From contig QCHV01000003.1 of assembly GCA_003217035.1 (NCBI GenBank), positions 1-64,000 of the forward strand: DNA of 64,000 nucleotides, in the 5' to 3' direction. The notes under the pieces are model-generated. The model saw nothing but the letters and a program-made list of their open reading frames with translations. It was not told the DNA's origin and searched no databases. The translations under genes were made by a program, and so were the position numbers. Each line of letters starts with the position of its first letter. Within the stretch, counting starts at the first letter, position 1. This document shows, in pieces, positions 55,680-64,000 of this stretch. The stretch is from Prochlorococcus sp. AG-402-G22. GTDB taxonomy: Bacteria; Cyanobacteriota; Cyanobacteriia; PCC-6307; Cyanobiaceae.

Positions 55680-56573
55680 ATGGCTCTAATACTTCCACGT
55701 AGTTATCACAAAATTTCTTCTGTGGAGAAGAACCATATTTCATGGATAGAACCTGAACTTGCAGAGAGGCAGGACATTAGACCATTAAGAATTGGCATAC
55801 TAAATATTATGCCTTTAGGTAAGCAATATGAATTCAATCTTTTGCACCCTCTTGGCTTATCGCCCCTCCAAATTGAGCCTATATGGATTCGATTGAAGTC
55901 TCATAGTTATAGGACATGGGACCTTTCTCACCTCGATAACCTATATGTTGAATGGGAAAAAGCTATGACACCAGTTCCATTAGATGGTTTGATTATTACA
56001 GGTGCACCTGTGGAACACCTGCCTTTCGATGAAGTTAAATATTGGCCAGAACTAGTAAGCTTAATTGATGATGCCAGAGAGAAATGTGCGAGTACATTAG
56101 GTCTGTGCTGGGCAGGCTTCGCTTTGGCTTATTTGGCAGGGGTTGATAAGAAAGTTTTCAAGAAAAAATTATTTGGGATTTATCCGATGAAAAGCCTTGT
56201 GCCAGGCCACTCCATTATGGGTACGCAAGATGATACTTTTATTTGCCCTCAAAGTAGGCATGCTGGACTTCCAGATGAAGCGATGGAAGATGCTCAAAGG
56301 CAAGGTCGCTTGAAGTTACTGTCTTATGGAGAGAAGGTTGGCTATACAATTTTTGAGACTACTGATCAAAGGCAATTAATGCATCTTGGCCATCCTGAGT
56401 ACAATGTATCTAGAATAATTTCAGAAATGGAAAGAGATAAACAGAGAGGAGATGTCCCTCCTCCAGAGAATTTTGAAGCAAATAATCCCAATACTTCATG
56501 GAGATCACATCGGAATTTACTTTTCCAACAATGGCTATGGTTTTGTTATCAGAGAGTAAGCTTAAATTACTAA
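55680..56573 (+). CDS. metA: Homoserine O-acetyltransferase (MetA family)
   Basis: MetA-family acyltransferase, 297 aa, with LNIMPLGKQ, nucleophile Cys in TLGLCWAGFAL and the His-Glu pair in LGHPEYNVSR. Residue 112 (TGAPVE) is Glu. In the characterised MetA enzymes this position, Glu in the B. cereus acetyltransferase and Gly in the E. coli succinyltransferase, sets acyl-CoA preference. This enzyme is therefore predicted to use acetyl-CoA, giving the O-acetylhomoserine that MetY consumes. It overlaps nothing and lies in the metY operon. Confidence 0.95.
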   Translation: MALILPRSYHKISSVEKNHISWIEPELAERQDIRPLRIGILNIMPLGKQYEFNLLHPLGLSPLQIEPIWIRLKSHSYRTWDLSHLDNLYVEWEKAMTPVPLDGLIITGAPVEHLPFDEVKYWPELVSLIDDAREKCASTLGLCWAGFALAYLAGVDKKVFKKKLFGIYPMKSLVPGHSIMGTQDDTFICPQSRHAGLPDEAMEDAQRQGRLKLLSYGEKVGYTIFETTDQRQLMHLGHPEYNVSRIISEMERDKQRGDVPPPENFEANNPNTSWRSHRNLLFQQWLWFCYQRVSLNY

Positions 56574-56652
56574 TAATTGATTTTAATATTTTTGGAGAAG
56601 TCTAACTTTTCCTTTTTCTGGAAATTTTAATTATGATTATCAGTTCCTAATA

Positions 56653-57228
56653 ATGAGTTACCCTTGGACTTACATTGCCTCATGGATTACTAAGCCAGAA
56701 ACTGATTCTTGGAAGCAAAAGTTAATTTCAGATTTAACGTGGTCGCAGCCGATTGTTAGTGTTTATGCGAAGAAATATCCTGTTCCCAGATTAACAACAT
56801 TTTTGTCAGACAGTCTAATCAAATATAGATATAGCGGCGTAAACCACCATTCCATGATTTGGCCACTTTGGTTTAGGCCACTATTACAAGGTGTGAGGGA
56901 TTACTGCAATGTAGATTTCAATGGATGCCTTTTAAATTTCTACCGTAATGGTAATGATCGCATGGGCTGGCATTCAGATAATGAAAAAGAATTAGAACCT
57001 GAAGGTGTTATAGCTTCATTATCATTAGGTGCATCAAGAGACTTCTTTCTAAGGCATAAAAAAAATAGTACTAAACAGAGCTTAGAACTTAACGATGGAG
57101 ACTTACTAATAATGCACCCTGGATGCCAAAGAGATTGGTCTCACTCAATACCTTCTAGAAAAAAGATTATAGAACCAAGATTAAACCTAACTTTTAGACG
57201 CTATAGAATTAACGAATCTCTTGTGTAA
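56653..57228 (+). CDS. alkB: AlkB-family 2-oxoglutarate/Fe(II) dioxygenase
   Basis: 191 aa. Iron ligands are His107 and Asp109 (MGWHSDNE) and His164 (RDWSHSIP), with 2-oxoglutarate-binding Arg176 and Arg182 in PRLNLTFRRY. The short length and the NFYRNGNDRMGWHSDNE block resemble the ALKBH2/3-type DNA demethylases, which remove 1-methyladenine and 3-methylcytosine. Standalone gene after metA; no RBS-linked partner. Confidence 0.93.
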   Translation: MSYPWTYIASWITKPETDSWKQKLISDLTWSQPIVSVYAKKYPVPRLTTFLSDSLIKYRYSGVNHHSMIWPLWFRPLLQGVRDYCNVDFNGCLLNFYRNGNDRMGWHSDNEKELEPEGVIASLSLGASRDFFLRHKKNSTKQSLELNDGDLLIMHPGCQRDWSHSIPSRKKIIEPRLNLTFRRYRINESLV

Positions 57229-57277
57229 TTAATACTTTATCTCTCTTTAAAGGGGTGATTGATTAGTTTTTATAGAC

Positions 57278-57556
57278 CTAGCCTTCTGAAGAGGAATCCT
57301 TGGCCTCTGATTTTTGAGCTTCTGCGTTGGCTTTTTCAGCAGCCTCAGCGGCTTTAGCGGCTGCCTGGACTTCAGCAGCTTTAGCAGCAGCTTTAGCGGC
57401 TGCTTCCTGTTGAGCTTTTTTCTTTGCTAAAGCCTCTGCACCTTTTTTAGAGTTATACGTGTTTGAAGTTTTACCATCAAAGAATTTGAGTATGGTTATA
57501 AGAATTGGGACATGAGCGACCCCACCAGCAATTACAAGAGCCTCATTGTATGCCAT
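57278..57556 (-). CDS. Small protein with membrane helix and Ala/Lys/Glu-rich tail, 92 aa
   Basis: The N-terminus has a hydrophobic helix (about residues 6-25, ALVIAGGVAHVPILITILKF). From residue 40 the sequence is almost entirely Ala, Lys, Glu and Gln, with tandem AAAKAAAKAAE-type units, a long single alpha helix, ending in an acidic Ser-rich tail. The repeats are also visible in DNA (repeated GCAGCTTTAGC units near 57350-57420). Function unknown. Confidence 0.7.
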   Translation of the reverse strand: MAYNEALVIAGGVAHVPILITILKFFDGKTSNTYNSKKGAEALAKKKAQQEAAAKAAAKAAEVQAAAKAAEAAEKANAEAQKSEAKDSSSEG

Positions 57557-57678
57557 GATTTGATAAGTAACTAAGTCTTATTATAGGTTTAAAAAGGATT
57601 CGTAAGAGTTGAAGTTGTAAATTGTCTTTTTGTTATTTTATATGAACTTATATTTATATTCTAGGTTGTTTAAATTAT

Positions 57679-59256
57679 TTACCCATGAGAAGACTCCATT
57701 CCTCCAAGTCGATCAAAGAGATCAAGACTTTCTTTGTTAAGTCCAATGACATTTACATTTGAACCTCCTAAAGAAAGTTTTCTAATAATTTGATCAAGAG
57801 CAGCTACACCGCTTTGATCCCATATATGTGCGTTTGTCATGTCAATAGTTATTTCTTTAGGGTGATTATGAGTGTCAAAGCCTTGAGTGAAATATATTTT
57901 GCTTACAAAGAATAATTGACCTGAAACTTCATAGATAACCTTTTGTTCACCTACTTCTCTTGAAGTTACTCTGATTACTTTTGCTACTTTTCTGCTGAAT
58001 AATATTCCTGCTAGAGCAACACCAGCTATAACTCCTAGAGCTAGATTATGAGGAGTTGTCAGCATTGTAACTGAAAAGGTCATTAGCATTACTGCTGTAT
58101 CACTTCTGGGGATCTTTTTAATATTTTTCAGACCGCTTGTATCAGCTGTACTTACAGCAATTGTTATCATTACTGCAACAAGAGCTGCCATGGGTATCTC
58201 TCTAAGCCAAGGCTTGCAGAGTAAAATCAACACAAGAAGACTTATTCCTGATGAGAGGGTCGAAAGTCTTGACTTGCCTCCGTTTTCTGTATTCATTACG
58301 GACTGACCTACTAGTGCACATCCTGCCATTCCTCCAAACAAAGAAGAGATAATATTCGCTATTCCTTGCCCCCTTGCTTCAATATTTTTATTTGAATTTG
58401 TATCTGTTATATCATCAAGAATATCTTGAGTAAGGAAAGTTTCCATTAGGCCTACAAGAGATATTGCTAGAGCCGTCGGGAGAATAATTCCAAATGTTTC
58501 AAGATTGAATGGTATTTTACCATCAGCTAAAGAACCAAAAGGTATACCAAATTTAGGTAATCCCATTGGTAATTGCCCAAGGTCTTTAACTGTTGGTATA
58601 TCTAAATTTAATCCTAGAGATATGAATGTTAAAACTAAAATAGCAATTAGTTGAGATGGTATTAACTTGGTTATTTTTGGAAGTCCATAAATAATGACTA
58701 GGCCAATTATTACTAATGCCCAAACTATAGGAATTTGAACTCCGTGAGGCAGTATCTGGTGGGCACTTTCATGTTGAATAGCTTCACCATAGTGAATATT
58801 AAGACCTAATTGTGGAAGTTGAGCTTGAAATATTAGTAAGGCAAGAGCATTTACAAATCCGCTTAAGACGCCTGTAGGAACAAATCTCATCTGGTAAGCC
58901 AAACGTAAATAACCCCAAAGAATTTGAAAAACTCCTGTAAGCAAACCTGCGGCTATCAAATATGAAAGTCCAAGTCCTTCACCTTTGGCATTACCTGTTG
59001 CAACTATCCCTGTCATTAAAAGAGCAGTAGAGCCTGTGGCCGATGTGATCATTCCCATTCGCCCACCGACAAGAGCAATTGTGATTGATAAGCAGAAGGC
59101 TCCAAAAAGTCCTACTTGTGGATCTACTCCTGCGATTCCAGAAAAAGCAATAGCTTCTGGAATCATTGCAAATGCAACTACTAGGCCAGAAAGTAAGTCT
59201 TGCTTTGGATTGCTTAGCCATTGACTGACTAGAGAGAGTTCGTTCTTTCTTTGCAT
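57679..59256 (-). CDS. SulP-family anion permease with STAS domain
   Basis: 525 aa from ATG at 59256. About 12 membrane helices include the SulP signature [20 protein letters not shown] and [19 protein letters not shown], followed by a C-terminal STAS domain ([21 protein letters not shown]). SulP proteins carry sulfate, bicarbonate or other anions. Compared with the BicA bicarbonate transporter, the first helix region reads differently, so I do not assign bicarbonate. The longer frame to 59316 would run into the FAD-oxidase gene end. It is 28 nt downstream of that gene. Confidence 0.9.
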   Translation of the reverse strand: MQRKNELSLVSQWLSNPKQDLLSGLVVAFAMIPEAIAFSGIAGVDPQVGLFGAFCLSITIALVGGRMGMITSATGSTALLMTGIVATGNAKGEGLGLSYLIAAGLLTGVFQILWGYLRLAYQMRFVPTGVLSGFVNALALLIFQAQLPQLGLNIHYGEAIQHESAHQILPHGVQIPIVWALVIIGLVIIYGLPKITKLIPSQLIAILVLTFISLGLNLDIPTVKDLGQLPMGLPKFGIPFGSLADGKIPFNLETFGIILPTALAISLVGLMETFLTQDILDDITDTNSNKNIEARGQGIANIISSLFGGMAGCALVGQSVMNTENGGKSRLSTLSSGISLLVLILLCKPWLREIPMAALVAVMITIAVSTADTSGLKNIKKIPRSDTAVMLMTFSVTMLTTPHNLALGVIAGVALAGILFSRKVAKVIRVTSREVGEQKVIYEVSGQLFFVSKIYFTQGFDTHNHPKEITIDMTNAHIWDQSGVAALDQIIRKLSLGGSNVNVIGLNKESLDLFDRLGGMESSHG

Positions 59257-59284
59257 GAAAATTTCTTTATGGAGAGACCGTATC

Positions 59285-60574
59285 TCAAAGAGGAGGCAAA
59301 ATTCCTTCAGGATCAAAAGATGACTTTAATCGCTGGAGTTCTGGTAGCCAATCTTTAAATGCATATTGTGTTTCTTTTGAATGCCAAGGTAAATGATTGT
59401 GCATTTGAGCCAAATGGACACCTTTGCATATTGGCTCAAGTTGATTCCAAACTTCTTCAACCCATTGAAGACTTTGGTGTTTATTCTTTTGGAGTGCAGG
59501 GTCCCAAGCCCCTGTTATCCAAGGTTTCCACATTGCTTTCCGGTGAATAAAGGAACTGGTCTCGCCTACTCCTTCCATTATTGCCCCTCCTAATTGTTGA
59601 GCTGCCAAATGGCAATTAGCATCCGGTCTTTTCTCCATAATTCTTTCTAAGGAATCTATTAATATATTAGAAGTTTTCTTCCAAGAAGATCCAACTAAAC
59701 TTACAACTTCAGAATATTTTCTGATGTTTTTTATCTCTCTATTAATAGGTAATTGCATTGGCAATAAATCATAAAGACCTTTTATTTTGGTTAGTTTACT
59801 TTCTCTTGAGTTGGGGAGAGTTTCAAGGAATTTATCTATTACTTCTTCTTTAAGATCCTTGTCAATTTCTATTACTGCAAATGCTTTTATATAATCCCCC
59901 CATACCCAATGAAGGCTAGCATTTTTAGGCCAATCTTCAGCTACTTGCATAGTATGTAATAGTTGATTAGGGGAAATAGATGCTTCCCAGATATAAAGAG
60001 GTGAAATTGGGGTGGTCTTTAATCTTAATTTTGTTACTATTGCTAGAAATTGAGCGGCACCACAAAGGCCCTTCCATTTAAGTTTTTCACTTTGACTACT
60101 TGATGCAGTTGGTTTTTGCAGATTAAAACTCTTTCCATTACCCCAAACACCTTCTATTTCTAAAATATGATCAACTCCCAAACCATACTTCCTACTTAGT
60201 GGACTAATTCCACCAGTTAGTAGATATCCAACACCAGTTATGCCAGACAAACCAATTGGGAAGCTTCTGTCTTTATCTTTTAAACTATCTATAAGATCTT
60301 GCATTCTTACACCTCCTTCTATATAAACTTCTTTCTTCGAGGGAATATATTCAATATTTTGGTACTTCCTCCTCAAATCCAACGTCAGAAGACCATCTGA
60401 ACCACACCTACTAGAAGTCCCTCCACTACAAACCATCAGAGGCTTTGGAGAAAGATTGCCTTCTTTCATAATTTTTCTTAGATCAGCATCTACTGTCTCT
60501 ATAACGCCTGCTATTAAGGAGTCTTCCACTTGATTATTTGGGGCATTTAAAGCACTTTCAATAAAGTTGACCAT
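59285..60574 (-). CDS. FAD-linked oxidase (BBE/PCMH type)
   Basis: 429 aa flavoprotein. The FAD-binding PCMH domain has VCSGGTSSRCGSDGLLTLDL and VYIEGGVRMQDLIDSLKDKD, then GLSGITGVGYLLTGGISPLS with RKYGLGVDHIL. The C-terminal BBE-like part contains ESLQWVEEVWNQLEPICKGV and LPELQRLKSSFDPEGILPPL, the latter a common end in glycolate-oxidase and berberine-bridge relatives. Substrate unknown. Upstream of the SulP gene, 28 nt apart, in one operon. Confidence 0.88.
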   Translation of the reverse strand: MVNFIESALNAPNNQVEDSLIAGVIETVDADLRKIMKEGNLSPKPLMVCSGGTSSRCGSDGLLTLDLRRKYQNIEYIPSKKEVYIEGGVRMQDLIDSLKDKDRSFPIGLSGITGVGYLLTGGISPLSRKYGLGVDHILEIEGVWGNGKSFNLQKPTASSSQSEKLKWKGLCGAAQFLAIVTKLRLKTTPISPLYIWEASISPNQLLHTMQVAEDWPKNASLHWVWGDYIKAFAVIEIDKDLKEEVIDKFLETLPNSRESKLTKIKGLYDLLPMQLPINREIKNIRKYSEVVSLVGSSWKKTSNILIDSLERIMEKRPDANCHLAAQQLGGAIMEGVGETSSFIHRKAMWKPWITGAWDPALQKNKHQSLQWVEEVWNQLEPICKGVHLAQMHNHLPWHSKETQYAFKDWLPELQRLKSSFDPEGILPPL

Positions 60575-60600
60575 TTTTGAACTAGCAGGCTAAAAATTGT

Positions 60601-60660
60601 GTGAGATTAGATTTTGCTCTCTAATCGCGATATGTTTTTATTAGGTGAGATTAGATTTTG
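60601..60660 (+). repeat. Exact 16-bp direct repeat in front of the CbiX gene
   Basis: GTGAGATTAGATTTTG occurs at 60601-60616 and again, identically, at 60645-60660, with 44-bp period. The second copy ends in the TTG start codon of the CbiX gene. The intervening 28 bp differ. Possible tandem operator or recent duplication. Confidence 0.85.
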
Positions 60661-61704
60661 ACTCCTAAAGACTTAAATGATTTTGATTCTAGTATTGGAA
60701 TTTTGATTGTTGGCCATGGCAGTCGAAATAAATTAGCAGTAGAAGAATTTGCAACGCTTGTATCATCTTTAAAACCCTTTTTACCTGGCATTCCTCTCGA
60801 GTATGGGTATTTAGAATTTGCTACTCCTATTATTTCTGATGCGTTGGATCGCCTTAGAAAGCATTCAGTAAAAAAGGTAATAGCAATTCCTTTGATGTTA
60901 TTTGCAGCAGGTCACGCAAAAAATGATATTCCTGCTTTATTGAATTCGTATTCTCTAGAAACGGGGTTGGAAATTTGTTATGGCCGTGAGCTTGGAATCA
61001 ATAATTTAATGATTAGTGCAGCAGGAGAGAGAATTAGAGAGATTATTGACGCCTCATCTAATTACCCTTTGTCAAAAACGCTTCTTGTTGTAGTAGGAAG
61101 AGGCTCATCTGACCCAGATGCCAATTCAAATGTCTCTAAAATTACTAGACTTCTTTTGGAAGGAATAGGTTTTGGATGGGGAGAAACTGTTTATTCCGGA
61201 GTTACATTCCCACTTGTTGAGGCAGGTTTGAGGCATGTAGCCAAATTAGGTTTTGGGAGAATAATAGTTTTTCCTTATTTCTTATTTTCAGGTGTTTTAG
61301 TAAGCCGCATTAGAAGTCAGACTGCCCTTGTGGCTAAGGATCATGAAGACATTGAATTCTTGAATGCTAAGTATCTTGGTAATAACCATTTTGTTATACA
61401 GACAATTTTAGAGCGAATAAACGAGGTGATTTATGGAGATAACGCTATGAATTGCTCTCTTTGTAAATATAGATCTGATCTCTTGGGTTTTGAAGAAGAG
61501 GTTGGCTTCCCACAAAAAAGTCATCACCATCACGTGGAGGGATCCTCTAAAGGCTGCTCGCTTTGCGAGAGTGAATGCACAGGCGAATGTGATTTAACCG
61601 AATCAAAAAATACCGACCACGACCACGACCACGACCACGACCGAATTCCTTACCCTCATTCAGACCACCCACTAGGTCCTGTTACGCTTCACCCTCCCAC
61701 TTAA
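60658..61704 (+). CDS. cbiX: CbiX-type sirohydrochlorin cobaltochelatase with metal-binding tail
   Basis: 348 aa. Two CbiX-type halves carry catalytic His20 (VGHGSRNK) and His86 (FAAGHAKN), then VVGRGSSDPDANSN and GVTFPLVEAGL. The tail has MNCSLC (Met264, Cys266, Cys269), an MxCxxC site like the 4Fe-4S site of B. megaterium CbiX-L, then HHHH (289-292), further cysteines 300-311 and a DHDHDHDHD run (320-328). It should insert cobalt into sirohydrochlorin for B12-type cofactor. Start TTG at 60658 is weak, with the 16-bp repeat upstream. Confidence 0.9.
   Translation: MTPKDLNDFDSSIGILIVGHGSRNKLAVEEFATLVSSLKPFLPGIPLEYGYLEFATPIISDALDRLRKHSVKKVIAIPLMLFAAGHAKNDIPALLNSYSLETGLEICYGRELGINNLMISAAGERIREIIDASSNYPLSKTLLVVVGRGSSDPDANSNVSKITRLLLEGIGFGWGETVYSGVTFPLVEAGLRHVAKLGFGRIIVFPYFLFSGVLVSRIRSQTALVAKDHEDIEFLNAKYLGNNHFVIQTILERINEVIYGDNAMNCSLCKYRSDLLGFEEEVGFPQKSHHHHVEGSSKGCSLCESECTGECDLTESKNTDHDHDHDHDRIPYPHSDHPLGPVTLHPPT
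61615..61642 (+). repeat. GACCAC hexanucleotide tandem repeat, coding Asp-His
   Basis: Four and two-thirds copies of GACCAC, in frame, encode the DHDHDHDHD run in the cbiX tail. Repeat length may vary between strains. Confidence 0.9.
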
Positions 61705-61828
61705 AGGCAAATGTGAATTAAATAGGTATAAATCACTGGTTCATCTGTCTCTTTCTCGCTTGCGTCGCAGTAGACTTGCCTTATATAAGTATGACTAATG
61801 ATTCAAGATTAATAGATTTCCCCAGAAG

Positions 61829-61903
61829 TTTTCCACAGTTTTAAACTGGTTTTCCACTGAATTTTTCCCAATCTGCCCATTTGTCTGAGAATCTGTGGGT
61901 TTT
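61829..61903. other. Cluster of DnaA-box-like motifs in the 400-nt gap
   Basis: TTTTCCACA at 61829-61837 (the typical cyanobacterial DnaA box), TTTTCCACT at 61850-61858, TTTTCCCAA at 61863-61871 and an inverted near-match TGTGGGTTTT at 61894-61903. A 13-mer palindrome CAGTTT-T-AAACTG (61836-61848) lies between the first two. The gap 61705-62106 has no open frame of note. This is not the known origin locus next to dnaN, but a DnaA-responsive or titration site is possible. Confidence 0.4.
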
Positions 61904-62106
61904 CATGAAAGTATTCTTTGATGCTTGACAGATTTGCTGAATACCTTTTCCAGGTTCCGTTTTTAATCGCCTAAAATTTTCGATGTAGTCAGAGCAAGCT
62001 GTCTCATTCCGTCTCAGAAGTCTCTTTAATAATTAATTTAGCTTTGACTGCAGAGGAAACTTTGAGGATCCTTGTTTGAGAAATTATTTTTGAACCATCT
62101 TGTTTA

Positions 62107-62379
62107 ATGGAATTACATCAATTAGAAACCTTGAATCAAGTTTCCTACCCTGCTACTAATGAGATCAAAGAGGGAAATAAAACTGAGTGCATTAGCATTG
62201 AGACTGAAATCCCAGAAGTTCTATATAACGGGATGAAGGATTTTATTGGCAGTAACTCACAATGGGACCAATATGCCGTAATGAGTTCAGCATTAGCTAA
62301 CTTCCTTTTTCAAAATGGCTGCGAAGATAGAACTGTGACTGAGAGATACTTAAATGATCTCTTTAACCTTTCAAATTAA
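62107..62379 (+). CDS. DUF2811-like protein
   Basis: 90 aa. The segment ISIETEIPEVLYNGMKDFIG, SNSQWDQYAVMSSALANFLF and QNGCEDRTVTERYLNDLF matches the cyanobacterial DUF2811 family as I recall it. Function unknown; possibly DNA-binding-sized. The first 25 residues are variable. The 3' end overlaps the convergent GMC gene by 17 nt. Confidence 0.85.
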   Translation: MELHQLETLNQVSYPATNEIKEGNKTECISIETEIPEVLYNGMKDFIGSNSQWDQYAVMSSALANFLFQNGCEDRTVTERYLNDLFNLSN

Positions 62380-64000
62380 GTGCAGCTTGAAGACATGCTC
62401 TTCGGGTAATTGCCATCATAGTTAGAGTTGGGCTTTGCCAAGATGAAGTTGGCCAACAGGCGCCATCAACTACAAGTACATTTTGTAGATTCCATAATCT
62501 GTTGAATGGGTCAACAACACTGGTGTATTTAGAATCACCCATTTGAGCACCTCCAACTTCATGTATGTAATACCCAGGCGGCGGGGGCTCTTTTTGGACA
62601 GCCAAGGCCTTTTGAGTAATTTGTTCAAAAAAGGGCATCCTTATAAGTTCTTTTAGCTCTAATACTTCGCCTCCTGCAGATTCAATAGCTCTTTCTATCG
62701 TTTTATTCATATGCCTAACCATTTTTCTTTCATTATCTTTCCATTTGCAATTTATATGAGGGATAGGAATACCCCACTTGTCAGTTCTATTTGACAAAGT
62801 AACCCTATTGTCTTTGTAGGGAAGCACTTCTCCATGACCTATTAAAAAGCCAATTTTAGAATTTGGTTTTCTTTTAAGTATTCCAGGTGGCTCAAAACGG
62901 TCAATAGCCCCCCATATCCCATACCCCCGAAGGAAATTAACTTCTTCTGAGGCATCTAATTTATTCCCAAAAGGTATAAAAAAACTGCCAGCTCCTGAAA
63001 GGCTTTCTTTGTGGTAATTTTCTGCTGTGGAAGATTTTTTAGGATTCGGTATAGCAAAAAACCTGCAAGAAGAGATGTGATCCATTAGATAACAACCAAG
63101 TTTTCCCGACTCGTCTATTAGGTTACTATCATTATACTTTTCTTTAGAGTTAAGTAGGATTTTTATAGTTTGAATCGTTGAACTACATAAAACTATTAGT
63201 TTACCTTTAAGTAACTTTCTAGAACCTTCTTTCGTATTTATAACATTGATTCCTTCCGCTGAAGCTTTATTGTTTCCGATGACTAATGATTCAGCAAGAT
63301 GATTCTCAAGTACTTGTACTTTCCCTGTTTTTATAGCAATTCTTAGTGTGCTACCTGGGCTGCTTGACCTTGGCCAAGGCCCATCTAATTCCTTGGAATG
63401 AATACCAAAACCTCTTGAATGAATGACTGGATAGCCAAGCTTTGAACTTACTTGATTTGCAAAATCAGATTCACTTTCTGTAAAAGGCAGATATGGGATG
63501 TATTCACCGTCAGGTAATTGATCCAAGCCATCCTGATTTCCATGAACCTTGAGTAACTTTTCTACCTCTAGATAATGCTCAATGAGGTCAGAATATTCAA
63601 TTGGCCATTCTGATCCAAAGCCATCTGTCCTGGCTGCTTTGAAGTCACTTTGACAAAGTCTTAATGTAATCCCCCCCCAGGTAAGACTTCTCCCTCCAAC
63701 TTGCCTTCCTTGAGTCCATATAAAAGGAAATTCACTTGGGTATGTATAGGGATTATCTTTCTCGTTTATGTATAGAGATGGGTTTGCTTTCCAATAACCT
63801 GGATGTTGAATCTGCTGTCTATGTTTACCTGTGATTATTCCACATAGTCTCTGAATAGTATTGATGGGCTCTGATCCAAAAGCTTTGTCTGCAGAGAGAC
63901 TTGGCCCTGCTTCTACAACTAAAACACTTACACCTGAACTCGCAAGTGTAAGTGCAGCAACCCCACCAGTTGCTCCTGAGCCAACCACTATTGCTTCGTA
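62363..64000 (-). CDS. GMC-family oxidoreductase, N-terminus beyond the window
   Basis: The frame is open to the last base: before GTG at 63988 it continues as YEAIV VGSGATGGVAALTLAS, so the true start lies beyond 64000. Visible are the FAD-binding VGSGATGG, VVEAGPS, the FAD-contact GGRSLTWGGITLRL, a substrate domain, and the C-terminal GMC signature VDGACWPTSSWQSPTLTMMA (His/Asn-type end region: VGGAQMGDS). At least 545 aa. GMC enzymes oxidise alcohols or sugars; the substrate is unknown. Confidence 0.9.
   Translation of the reverse strand, partial: YEAIVVGSGATGGVAALTLASSGVSVLVVEAGPSLSADKAFGSEPINTIQRLCGIITGKHRQQIQHPGYWKANPSLYINEKDNPYTYPSEFPFIWTQGRQVGGRSLTWGGITLRLCQSDFKAARTDGFGSEWPIEYSDLIEHYLEVEKLLKVHGNQDGLDQLPDGEYIPYLPFTESESDFANQVSSKLGYPVIHSRGFGIHSKELDGPWPRSSSPGSTLRIAIKTGKVQVLENHLAESLVIGNNKASAEGINVINTKEGSRKLLKGKLIVLCSSTIQTIKILLNSKEKYNDSNLIDESGKLGCYLMDHISSCRFFAIPNPKKSSTAENYHKESLSGAGSFFIPFGNKLDASEEVNFLRGYGIWGAIDRFEPPGILKRKPNSKIGFLIGHGEVLPYKDNRVTLSNRTDKWGIPIPHINCKWKDNERKMVRHMNKTIERAIESAGGEVLELKELIRMPFFEQITQKALAVQKEPPPPGYYIHEVGGAQMGDSKYTSVVDPFNRLWNLQNVLVVDGACWPTSSWQSPTLTMMAITRRACLQAALNLKG

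Noticed and set aside
59257-59316. 20-residue extension of the SulP permease into the FAD-oxidase gene
   Set aside because: Overlap of 32 nt with the upstream gene and a good ATG at 59256 next to the conserved part.
63986-63988. GTG at 63988 as start of the GMC oxidoreductase
   Set aside because: It lies inside the first beta strand of the FAD fold (YEAIVVGSGATGG); the frame continues off the window.

Overview
The window looks like chromosomal DNA from a marine picocyanobacterium, most probably a low-light-type Prochlorococcus. The DNA is AT-rich, genes are tightly packed on both strands, and many proteins are very small. It encodes a Pcb chlorophyll-binding antenna protein (37828-38883), the hallmark of Prochlorococcus, together with Psb28, PAM68, Gun4, a CrtL-type lycopene cyclase and several cyanobacterial DUF families (DUF3288-, DUF1816-, DUF3082-, DUF1350- and DUF2811-like). 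I see no rRNA, tRNA, insertion sequence, prophage or CRISPR array. The genus assignment is inference; the strain cannot be fixed by eye.

Layout. 0-8 kb: msrA, a half-size ABC exporter, then trpD-carA and a STAS / mini-RNase III / RlmB run. 8-18.5 kb: gatA, an intein-free dnaE, PAM68, rpsO, ruvA, an EamA permease and dnaG. 18.5-21.8 kb: a DNA-damage block with umuD-umuC behind a large LexA-like dyad, a small HExxH protein with its own palindrome, and rlmH. 21.9-28 kb: ksgA-ispE-DUF3082, a newly noted 31-aa membrane peptide, pdhB, secD-secF. 28-34 kb: an AI-2E family permease, psb28, mnmH, gun4, an RsbW-like ATPase and a DEDDh exonuclease. 34-43 kb: hisS, then many orphan small genes around pcb, gltS, a GST-like protein and a GIY-YIG-like membrane protein. 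42.5-53.5 kb: SDR-crtL, a POR-like SDR, mscS, an isochorismatase-fold hydrolase, a Fur-family regulator, then the most unusual block: an ArsS-like radical SAM gene and an StpA-like phosphatase on the minus strand, divergent from a GpsA-like dehydrogenase and a sugar/choline-kinase-like protein. 53.6-64 kb: metY-metA, alkB, a SulP permease with an FAD-linked oxidase, a CbiX-type chelatase with metal-binding tail, a patch of DnaA-box-like motifs and the end of a GMC oxidoreductase.

How the genes work together. Most are housekeeping genes: translation, replication, protein export, pyrimidine/arginine, Trp and Met synthesis. metA carries the glutamate expected for acetyl-CoA use, matching the adjacent metY direct sulfhydrylation step. 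UmuD, UmuC and AlkB form a DNA-damage theme. A STAS protein and a HATPase protein 25 kb apart may be the two halves of a partner switch. The strongest candidates for something undescribed are (1) the StpA / GpsA-like / kinase cluster at 49.2-53.5 kb, which resembles a glycosylglycerol-type solute pathway without its synthase; (2) the heavily structured pcb leader, which ends in a terminator-like hairpin 38 nt before the start codon; (3) the umuDC operator, an 18-bp-arm dyad two bases from the GTG start; and (4) the ArsS-like gene whose radical SAM cysteines lie upstream of any conventional start codon.
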